Shown: one piece after another, positions 18,983 through 24,855 of the stretch
Position numbering within the stretch: the first letter of the stretch is position 1
How the letters are laid out: each line of letters opens with the position of its first letter
Assembly (NCBI GenBank): GCA_016711485.1
Contig: JADJSX010000023.1
Location: forward strand, 1,381,001-1,445,000
Length of the DNA: 64,000 nucleotides
Direction of reading: 5' to 3'
Source: Leptospiraceae bacterium
Lineage (GTDB): Bacteria; Spirochaetota; Leptospiria; Leptospirales; Leptospiraceae
Notes under the pieces: generated by a model
Seen by the model: only the letters and a program-made list of their open reading frames with translations
The model's database searches: none
What the model was told of the DNA's origin: nothing
Translations under genes and position numbers: made by a program

Positions 18983-20170
18983 CTAATCCTCTCCGTGTCT
19001 CGGTGCCTCTGTGGCAAAACTTTTTAATTTCTCATTTTTATAATCTTCCAAATCTTTTTTCTGCCCAGACCAGTCCTCAGGATAACGGCAATCCCGAAAA
19101 CTACAACCTGTCGGATAACATTTAATATCTTTTTCATACAAAACAAATTCGTGCATATACTGTAATACTCCGTTCAAAAAGAAATAATTCATAGACTTGG
19201 AATATTCTGATTTATCTTTTATTTTAAGAGTATCTGCTGAATAACGATACGTATATATTCTGTCATAAAATATTTTTTGAGAGGGAAACTTCTTTTCTCT
19301 TTTACTCTGAAAACTGTATCTAGCAACATGATTAGCTTTTAAATTATTCAATTCCGTTTCTAGTGTCTTACCGATTTGATAGTTTGGAAATTCAATTTTT
19401 TCTTCGTAAAGAAATATATCTTTTGAATAATCTTCTTTATAAAATTCGAGTGCTTTCGTTTTTCTTTCTGTATGCTCATCCTTCTGAAACTGAATGATTT
19501 CTTCTACCGCAGGATAGTTGTTGTAATCCACTGCAATTTGTAAGGGATTATATCCTAGGATATTTTTTTCTTTCAAGGAAGATCCTAAGTAAAGTAGTAA
19601 ACGAATTCTATCACGATCTGCATATCGTGCTTCTTCCACTAAAAGAGTTTCATCAAAGGAGTTTTTCATTTTCACACTTTGCCCTAATGTAACTAAATAA
19701 TACAAAATAAAATGCTTTTTCATGTTAGGCATTTTATTCTCGAAGTAATTCTTATAGTCAATTTTAATTCCATGCCAATGTAAAAACAAAATTACCGAAA
19801 GATCACAAGAAAATGCATCTCCTTGAATAGACGCATATTCCTCGTTATACTCTTTGTACTGTATTGGATTTTCTTTAAGGGCAAGCCCGATCAATTTGAT
19901 GTCACATCGAATCACACTTTTTTCAAGGAAGGAAAGTTTTTCTTTTGAGCTAGAATAATAAACTATTTTTTTTCCTAGACTCTTTAACAATTCAGAAATC
20001 TTTTCATCGGTTTCGTCTAACGGTGTGAAAAAAACTATTTCTTCTTTAGGGTTGAATAAATTTGGATTTTTTAGATATCCGAAACCAATGATTAAAAAAA
20101 ATAGAAGAACTATTTCTATTAGATTCCTATATTTAGTTAATAATTTCCATGACATTCGATAAACCCTCAT
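18983..20170 (-). CDS. Membrane-anchored ankyrin-repeat-like protein
   Basis: A 395-residue protein with one N-terminal transmembrane segment (about residues 15-33, IEIVLLFFLIIGFGYL). The middle contains ankyrin-like units, clearest at about 190-245 (DRIRLLLYLGSSLKEKNILGYNPLQIAVDYNN). The distal third has no recognisable domain. Function is unknown; ankyrin units usually mediate protein contacts. The final ten residues are encoded by dispersed repeat D, so the original C-terminus may differ. Confidence 0.6.
   Translation of the reverse strand: MRVYRMSWKLLTKYRNLIEIVLLFFLIIGFGYLKNPNLFNPKEEIVFFTPLDETDEKISELLKSLGKKIVYYSSSKEKLSFLEKSVIRCDIKLIGLALKENPIQYKEYNEEYASIQGDAFSCDLSVILFLHWHGIKIDYKNYFENKMPNMKKHFILYYLVTLGQSVKMKNSFDETLLVEEARYADRDRIRLLLYLGSSLKEKNILGYNPLQIAVDYNNYPAVEEIIQFQKDEHTERKTKALEFYKEDYSKDIFLYEEKIEFPNYQIGKTLETELNNLKANHVARYSFQSKREKKFPSQKIFYDRIYTYRYSADTLKIKDKSEYSKSMNYFFLNGVLQYMHEFVLYEKDIKCYPTGCSFRDCRYPEDWSGQKKDLEDYKNEKLKSFATEAPRHGED
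18988..19017. repeat. Short dispersed repeat (family D), copy 3, overlapping a gene end
   Basis: On the minus strand this reads GCCACAGAGGCACCGAGAC followed by ACGGAGAGG. It encodes the last residues (ATEAPRHGED) of the ankyrin-type gene that ends at 18983, so the repeat has replaced or extended that protein's C-terminus. Confidence 0.55.
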
Positions 20171-20230
20171 TCGTTAAAAATTATTACAGGAAAAAAGATT
20201 CGAATGATTCTGTCAAATAGGTAAAGTATG

Positions 20231-20292
20231 TTTAATTTAAGCCATAAGAGAGAATTATGGGAGAAGATGGATGCAAATTACTAGAAAGAAAA
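20231..20292 (+). repeat. Repeat R, copy 1 (3' half)
   Basis: TTTAATTTAAGCC, then GAGAGAATTATGGGAGAAG and ATGGATGCAAATTA, followed by CTAGAAAGAAAA. It lacks the 5' GTTCAAAACATCTC part and the optional GC hairpin, and has GATGGAT where most copies have GTTGGAT. It lies 84 bp before a lipoprotein gene on the same strand. Confidence 0.65.
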
Positions 20293-20376
20293 CCAAATTT
20301 TAAAAACCTTCCAAGACTCGAATCACCGGAAATAAAATAATCTTTACACAGCTAATGGGTAAATGAATGTAAGGGA

Positions 20377-20739
20377 ATGAAACTTCTAATACTAATTACC
20401 TTAATTCTTTTTTCAAACTGCTCAGCACTAATTGAAAAAAAAGAAGTAGCCGTAAAACCATCGCCACATACATACGAATGGAGTACATACCAAGGCAATC
20501 TGAATTGGAAAGATGCGAAGGCAAAATGTGATGGTATTGGGATGCGACTTCCGACAAGAGATGAGCTAGTGACTGCACAAAAGACAGGTTTATTGGAAAA
20601 ATGGCAAATGCAAACTAGTAGCTTTTATTGGACTTATGAAGCATATTCTAATGAAGGTGCTTACTTTGTCGATGTGGCCAATGGCGCTGTCTACGACACC
20701 AATACGTTCCAAGATAGACATGTGCGTTGTATTCGCTGA
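20377..20739 (+). CDS. Small lipoprotein with Lcl C-terminal (DUF1566) domain
   Basis: A 120-residue lipoprotein. The signal peptide ends in the lipobox FSNC at Cys15. Residues about 35-119 match the Lcl C-terminal/DUF1566 pattern, with the motif MRLPTRDEL, a paired SSFYWTYEAYS block and the terminal VRCIR. Such domains are common in Leptospira surface lipoproteins; no enzymatic role is known. Repeat R copy 1 lies upstream and an intrinsic terminator lies 150 bp downstream. Confidence 0.75.
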   Translation: MKLLILITLILFSNCSALIEKKEVAVKPSPHTYEWSTYQGNLNWKDAKAKCDGIGMRLPTRDELVTAQKTGLLEKWQMQTSSFYWTYEAYSNEGAYFVDVANGAVYDTNTFQDRHVRCIR

Positions 20740-20890
20740 CCGTGCTTAGTAATTTGATTATTTTCTCATCGGTCTTCTTAGCAGATGAGTCGTAGCCCTA
20801 AAACTGGAATGTAGACTTAATTATACTTTTGTCGTCAAGCTCGGACATGGAAAAGAAATATCCTTGCTTTCTCCCTCGACTCGTAAAGAT

Positions 20891-20917
20891 CCTTTCCCAA
20901 AAATGGGAAAGGTTTTA
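20891..20917 (+). terminator. Intrinsic terminator
   Basis: CCTTTCCCA pairs perfectly with TGGGAAAGG across a short A-rich loop and is followed by TTTTATT. The T-run is on the + strand, so it would end transcription from the DUF1566 lipoprotein gene. Confidence 0.75.
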
Positions 20918-20930
20918 TTGAATGTTCATT

Positions 20931-21089
20931 TTAGAAACGTTTATTTATTTCTCTTTTTACAATAGATAATTTCACATATGGGTATTCAATCTTAACCGCG
21001 TTATAGACTTCTTTTTCAATTTCTTCCTTACTTAAATCTCTTTCATACTTTTTAAATTCCATGATCACTTCTTTAATTTTTCTATACAT
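20931..21089 (-). CDS. Hypothetical 52-residue protein
   Basis: A short minus-strand frame starting MYRKIKEVIMEFKKY and ending KREINKRF. A plausible ribosome site (GGAAAGG, about eight bases upstream) supports translation. The product is charged and likely helical, with no signal peptide or recognised family. A second 52-residue frame lies just upstream on the same strand. Confidence 0.35.
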   Translation of the reverse strand: MYRKIKEVIMEFKKYERDLSKEEIEKEVYNAVKIEYPYVKLSIVKREINKRF

Positions 21090-21161
21090 TGTTTTACCTT
21101 TCCATTACTTTATTTTAGTAAGAGAGATTTAAGACTTTTCGCGGAACCTTAGAGCCCGAGT

Positions 21162-21320
21162 CTATCCCTGCTTACTTTTATAATAAATCAGAAAGTTTTG
21201 AATTGGTTGGTAGATTGGAAAAAAACTGACTGGTAACAAAGGAAACTTTGATTTCCTTCTTTTTTTCTTAAAAGGATTATTCTTATTATCCTCACCCTTT
21301 TCTATCTCTATCTTAACCAT
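21162..21320 (-). CDS. Hypothetical 52-residue protein
   Basis: A short minus-strand frame starting MVKIEIEKGEDNKNN with AAAAAGGAAAA just before the ATG as ribosome site. Its C-terminal third lies within the direct repeat at 21178-21227, whose second copy covers its upstream region. No family is recognised. It might form a small pair with the 52-residue frame at 20931-21089. Confidence 0.35.
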   Translation of the reverse strand: MVKIEIEKGEDNKNNPFKKKRRKSKFPLLPVSFFPIYQPIQNFLIYYKSKQG

Positions 21321-21389
21321 TATTTTTTCCTTTTTAATTACATAATAAATCAGAAAGTTTTGAATTGAATGGTAGATTGAAAAAAACTT
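21178..21389. repeat. Pair of ~49-bp direct repeats
   Basis: ATAATAAATCAGAAAGTTTT, GAATTG and GGTAGATTG with an A-run occur at 21178-21227 and again at 21342-21389, about 162 bp apart in the same orientation. The second copy lies in the upstream region of the MORN lipoprotein gene. The repeats bracket a small minus-strand frame. Confidence 0.7.
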
Positions 21390-21421
21390 TACACCTAAGA
21401 TAAAAAGTTTAAATTGAAGTA

Positions 21422-21670
21422 ATGAAACTAATAATAATTATTCTAACAATCGTATTTATGTTAAATTGTTCAGCGGAGCAAATTAAAAATGAAAAACCAA
21501 TTAAAGAATCAAAAGTTCAAGTTGCTTGCATAGCTGGCAATTGTAACAACGGACAAGGAACTTTTATCTTTCCAAATGGAGAAAAGTATGTCGGTCAATT
21601 TAAAGATGGTAAGTTTCATGGACAAGGAACATCTACCTTTTCAAATGGAGAAAAATTTTACTTCGTTTAG
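21422..21670 (+). CDS. Lipoprotein with MORN repeats, 3' end replaced by repeat R
   Basis: An 82-residue lipoprotein with the lipobox LNC at Cys16 and two or three MORN-type units (GQGTFIFPNGEKYVGQF, then GQGTSTFSNGEKF). MORN units are often found in surface or membrane-associated proteins. The last residues and the stop codon are formed by the 5' edge of a repeat R copy (AAATTTTACTTCGTTTAG), so the gene looks truncated by the repeat and was probably longer. Confidence 0.65.
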   Translation: MKLIIIILTIVFMLNCSAEQIKNEKPIKESKVQVACIAGNCNNGQGTFIFPNGEKYVGQFKDGKFHGQGTSTFSNGEKFYFV

Positions 21671-21745
21671 ATCAAAACATTTATTATGAAAGAGTCGCAA
21701 TCCGATTATGTTTTCAGCTTTTAATTTATGGGATTAGGATGATTC
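21652..21745 (+). repeat. Repeat R, partial copy (5' half)
   Basis: It contains ATCAAAACATTTATTATGAA, AGAGTCGCAATCCG and CAGCTTTTAATTTATGGGAT, corresponding to the first two thirds of repeat R. The GTTGRAT part and the terminal hairpin are missing. It overlaps the end of the MORN gene. Confidence 0.65.
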
Positions 21746-21762
21746 TTTATTTGTTAGATATT

Positions 21763-22080
21763 CTACGCATGTTGAAGGCTTAGAGGTTTAATTTTTTTAT
21801 ACTCTTTTTGATTTTCCCTTTCCAGTTCTTCAAGGTCAAATGCTCTTTGATAATTGAGCCAAAAATCAGGGGTTGTATCAAAATATTTCGAAAGCCTTAA
21901 CGCAGTATCTGGAGTGATGGATTTTTTTTTGCTTATAATTTGAGAAATTAAACTTTCTGATACGCCTATTTCTTTAGATAATCTATACGCAGAAATATTT
22001 AATTCATCCAAATAATCGTATTTTAAAACATCTCCCGGATGAGGATTTTTTATAGTTTTCTTTTTCATCTTACTCTCCAA
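21763..22080 (-). CDS. higA: HigA-type antitoxin
   Basis: A 105-residue XRE-family antitoxin with a helix-turn-helix at about residues 30-60 (SAYRLSKEIGVSESLISQIIS) and the HigA tail TPDFWLNYQRAFDLE. It would bind and neutralise the HigB toxin encoded 4 nt upstream and repress their promoter. It is intact and has the usual HigB-then-HigA order. Confidence 0.9.
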   Translation of the reverse strand: MESKMKKKTIKNPHPGDVLKYDYLDELNISAYRLSKEIGVSESLISQIISKKKSITPDTALRLSKYFDTTPDFWLNYQRAFDLEELERENQKEYKKIKPLSLQHA

Positions 22081-22083
22081 TAA

Positions 22084-22377
22084 TCAATGATAATCAACAA
22101 TTTCAACTTCGTAAACACCATCATCAGTCCAGATAAAACAAATTCTCCACTTGTCATTCACCCGTATAGACCACTGACCATCTCTGTTTTTACTTTTCCC
22201 TTTATTTTTTAAGGCTTCTAACTTATTTCCAGGCGGACTTTTAAGATCCTTTAGTTGACTAGCTGAGTCGATCGCTCTTAGTTTTCTTCTAATAATATCT
22301 TCAATAGCCTTGAATTTTTTAACAGAGTATCCATTAAATATTTCCTCTGTTTCAATATCATTAAAAGACTTTATCAT
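22084..22377 (-). CDS. higB: HigB-type mRNA interferase toxin
   Basis: A 97-residue RelE-superfamily toxin. The N-terminus MIKSFNDIETEEIFNG, central PPGNKLEALKNKGKSKN and tail WRICFIWTDDGVYEVEIVDYH are all HigB features. HigB cleaves mRNA on the ribosome. It precedes higA in one operon and appears complete. The tail is useful as a reference for the decayed copy at 22621-22736. Confidence 0.92.
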   Translation of the reverse strand: MIKSFNDIETEEIFNGYSVKKFKAIEDIIRRKLRAIDSASQLKDLKSPPGNKLEALKNKGKSKNRDGQWSIRVNDKWRICFIWTDDGVYEVEIVDYH

Positions 22378-22458
22378 TCTATACTTAACTTTTCGTAAAG
22401 TATAAGATTTGTCAAGAAAAAATCTAAATATTCTTGGAATTGGACACCAGTCGAATAT

Positions 22459-22620
22459 TATCCCTTTCGTTCATAAAATATTTTTGAACGCTTGTTGTTT
22501 AATGAATAAGGGGCAATCCACTTTTGCGTTAAGCTTTTAATTTGTGGAATTAGAATGAGATAGAAGTATGGAAGAAGTTGAATGCAAATAGCCTCAGCGA
22601 GCCGCTTCTGCGCTAAAAAG
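22459..22620 (+). repeat. Repeat R, copy 2
   Basis: The 5' part reads TATCCCTTTCGTTCATAAAA, the middle GCGTTAAGCTTTTAATTTG, and the 3' box GAAGTTGAATGCAAATA, ending in a longer GC-rich hairpin and CTAAAAAG. The remnant of a higB gene begins immediately after it on the same strand. Confidence 0.75.
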
Positions 22621-22736
22621 AAAAAATATAACTGTTTGACAGATATATCTGTAACTCTATCAACAAACAATGACGTATCTGTTTTAATTTCTCCGAAGGC
22701 GATTGCTACAATGTAACTATTGAGGATTATCATTAA
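22621..22736 (+). pseudogene. HigB toxin remnant (C-terminal third, with nonsense codon)
   Basis: The last 22 codons read RICFNFSEGDCYNVTIEDYH plus stop, matching the HigB tail. The codon before RICF, tryptophan in intact HigB, is TGA here, so the frame is broken. Upstream the sequence loses similarity and runs into repeat R copy 2, so the first two thirds of the toxin are gone. The stop codon is 12 nt before the ATG of the partner higA, in the normal higBA arrangement. Confidence 0.8.
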
Positions 22737-22748
22737 GAGGTTGATTTT

Positions 22749-23204
22749 ATGAAAAATAAACGCATTCCCACTCCAACGATTGCTGAAATTTTAAGAGAAG
22801 AATTTCTAGATCCGTTTGAAATTACTCCTTATATACCCTTTGCCAAAAGTATTTTTCCATTTTGTAAAAAATTGGGTATTCCCAAACGCCAAAAATAGCG
22901 ATAGCGAGGCTCTTTTAGAAACGAATGAGTAATTTCTTTTGGCGTTTGGTATAGATTAACGAAAAAATTACACGTATCTACCTCAACGATTCTTGAGATT
23001 CTTCACAATAAGAGAAAGGTTACTGTCGATATGTCGCTACGTTTGGCGAAATTTTTTGGGATGTCTGATAAATTTTGGATTAATCTGCAAAACGATTTAG
23101 AAATTAGAAAACAAAAAGAAAAACTTAGAGATAAACTGGAAAGCATTCAAACCTTACGGAAAGTAAATTATTTTTTTATTGAATCGGATTTATCCATTTT
23201 TTAA
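22749..23204 (+). pseudogene. HigA antitoxin interrupted by a 118-bp MITE
   Basis: The frame starts MKNKRIPTPTIAEILREEF and reaches FEITPY at 22832. There a short inverted-repeat element is inserted with a TA duplication. Removing 22834-22951 and one TA gives a continuous 111-residue HigA (TPYRLTKKLHVSTSTILEI, then KVTVDMSLRLAKFFGMSDKF), with the helix-turn-helix and tail restored and a stop at 23202-23204. The 3' end overlaps the convergent lysozyme gene by about 29 bp. The partner toxin upstream is also dead. Confidence 0.9.
22834..22951. mobile_element. MITE-A copy 1 (118 bp, TACC...GGTA ends, TA duplication)
   Basis: The ends are TACCCTTTGCCAAAAG and CTTTTGGCGTTTGGTA, imperfect inverted repeats, flanked by TA at 22832-22833 and 22952-22953. 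There is no coding capacity. The internal sequence matches copy 2 at 23275-23383 except for a short insertion. TA targets suggest mobilisation by an IS630/mariner-type transposase elsewhere in the genome. Confidence 0.88.
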
Positions 23205-24039
23205 ATTCAGTTTCATTCCCATTAAAATAATTCCAATCTACATAACCAGAAATTCCTTTTACGTGTCCCTTATATACCCTTTGCCAAAAGTAATTTCCCA
23301 TTTTGTGAAAAATAGGGTATTCCCAAACGCCAAAAATAGGGCTCTTTTAAAAACGAGTGGGTAATTTCTTTTGGCGTTTGGTATAAGTATATTGCCACAA
23401 AATCCAATCTCGCTTTTCTGGAAGTGCAGGCTCTGTATGCTCCCAAGGGTCACTTATCCAGAGCGGATAATCTTTCATTTCCCCTGTAAGATATTTTTCA
23501 TATACATCCCAAATCACATAGAGCATTGGCTTTTTTTGATAGTGAATCTCTAATTTATCTACAAAATCTTGTAACTCTTTCAAAAATTCTTTCCGCTCAG
23601 GCGGATTTATACAATTCTTAAAAAGCTCTAGATCAACGACAGGGGGTAACATTGAATTATCCGTAGGTACAGTCCGAATGAAGTTTTTTGCTTGCGAAAT
23701 TCCTTTCCCACATAAATCAAAAAAATGATAAGCTCCTCTTGGAATTTTATTCTTTTTTGTTTCGTGCCAATTGTAGCGAAATCTTTTATCCTGAAAATTG
23801 ATTCCCTGTGTTGCTTTCATATACACAAAACGTATACCTTGTTCTTGGATATTTTTCCAATTGATTTTACCTTGATAATGAGATATATCAATTCCTTTAA
23901 TTTTGTATTCCTTTTTAATTTCAATACTGTTCCTTTGAGTAAGATCTAAATATTTCGGATCTGAATTGAAAAAATAAATTAAGAGAGCACAAATTATAGC
24001 AGAAAAAATTAGGAAGAATGTATACTGATAGAATTTCAA
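23176..24039 (-). pseudogene. GH25 lysozyme interrupted near its 3' end by a 109-bp MITE
   Basis: The intact part encodes an N-terminal membrane anchor (about residues 7-25) and a GH25 muramidase domain (GIDISHYQGKINW near residue 49, VVDLELF for the catalytic Asp-Glu, and WILWQYTYT). GH25 enzymes cut peptidoglycan. At WQYTY a MITE is inserted and the frame stops soon after with foreign residues. Removing 23275-23383 plus one TA restores WQYTYKGHVKGISGYVDWNYF and an end at 23176, giving 250 residues and the normal GH25 C-terminus. The present product would lack about 34 residues. Confidence 0.92.
23275..23383. mobile_element. MITE-A copy 2 (109 bp) in the lysozyme gene
   Basis: The ends are TACCCTTTGCCAAAAG and CTTTTGGCGTTTGGTA, with TA duplications at 23273-23274 and 23384-23385. 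It is about 90% identical to copy 1 only 440 bp away and in the same orientation. Confidence 0.9.
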
Positions 24040-24292
24040 ACTTTTACCTCATCTAGTTCAAAACATCTCTTTATGAGAAATAGACAATCCTTTTTGCTAT
24101 ACCCATTCTCAAAAGTAAATTCTGAATTAAAATTGAATATTCTGTTTTTGAGAATGGGGAATACCCCTTTCTAGAAATATAGCAGAACTTATTTCTGAGA
24201 AGTGGTATTTAAGCTTTTAATATGTGAGAATAGAATGGGAGAGAATTATCGAGAAGTTGAATGCAAATTTGCCGCTTCGGCGTTAGAAAAAA
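24040..24292 (+). repeat. Repeat R, copy 3, with a nested MITE
   Basis: It runs from CATCTAGTTCAAAACATCTC to GAGAAGTTGAATGCAAATTT, then GCCGCTTCGGCG and TTAGAAAAAAAA. A TACC...GGTA element (24100-24207) sits between the GACAATCC and AAGCTTTTAAT parts. The copy starts right beside the lysozyme start codon and ends next to the stop of higA copy 2. Confidence 0.8.
24100..24207. mobile_element. MITE (family A2) nested in repeat R copy 3
   Basis: The element starts TACCCATTCTCAAAAG and ends GAGAAGTGGTA. Inside, CCATTCTCAAAA pairs with TTTTTGAGAATGG. Relatives are at 27691-27791, 38480-38536 (deleted) and inverted at 45844-45898. Copies of repeat R at 32906 and 39175 lack it, showing that it is an insertion. 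Confidence 0.75.
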
Positions 24293-24294
24293 AA

Positions 24295-24555
24295 TTAGGC
24301 TGCTTTTTTTCTTGCAACCGATAGATCGTATTCAGCCTGCATTCTTACCCATAACTCCGCAGTTGTACCAATCACTTTTTCTAGCAATAATGCAAATTCA
24401 GGACTAATAGATCGCTTCCCATTTACTATTTCATTTATCTTGCGGGGAGAACATTTACATTTCTCTGCAAATTGGGATTGATTCAAACCCATCTCTCTCA
24501 TGTAAATTTCGAAAAGGACTTGACCTGGGTGCATTGGTTTTGGATTTTTTATCAT
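24295..24555 (-). CDS. higA: HigA-type antitoxin (second system)
   Basis: An 86-residue XRE-family HigA with PMHPGQVLFEIYMREMG at the start, the helix-turn-helix LNQSQFAEKCKCSPRKINEI and the tail TAELWVRMQAEYDL. It follows the higB-like gene by 2 nt. The antitoxin looks whole although its toxin is N-terminally short. Its 3' end is 2 nt from repeat R copy 3. Confidence 0.9.
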   Translation of the reverse strand: MIKNPKPMHPGQVLFEIYMREMGLNQSQFAEKCKCSPRKINEIVNGKRSISPEFALLLEKVIGTTAELWVRMQAEYDLSVARKKAA

Positions 24556-24557
24556 AA

Positions 24558-24746
24558 TTAGCCTAATTGATAGTTCTCAATTTTAACATCTATAAATTCG
24601 CCTTCTTTAAACTGGAAAGTAATACACCAAGGGAGATTAATCGTTATACTCCATTCCAATTTCCTATTACCCTTAAGTTTATGAAGCCTGATATTTGGAG
24701 GCTGACCTTTAATTTTAAAATCATTTAGAGTGGAAGTATTGCGCAT
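24558..24746 (-). pseudogene. HigB toxin lacking its N-terminal third
   Basis: The 62-codon frame (MRNTSTLNDFKIKGQPPN to GEFIDVKIENYQLG) matches HigB from about residue 35 onward. Intact HigB is about 93-97 residues. Upstream the frame meets TGA after a few AT-rich codons, and no ribosome site precedes the ATG. It is most likely a 5'-truncated toxin kept beside an intact antitoxin. A short active form cannot be excluded. Confidence 0.7.
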
Positions 24747-24855
24747 AATTATAAAAAAAATATATCCCCATTTTCACAAATCACTTTTTCAAGTTCAACA
24801 CTGTATACTCAAGCCAGATTATAAATAGAAACGATTCCATTTTATAGATTTATCA

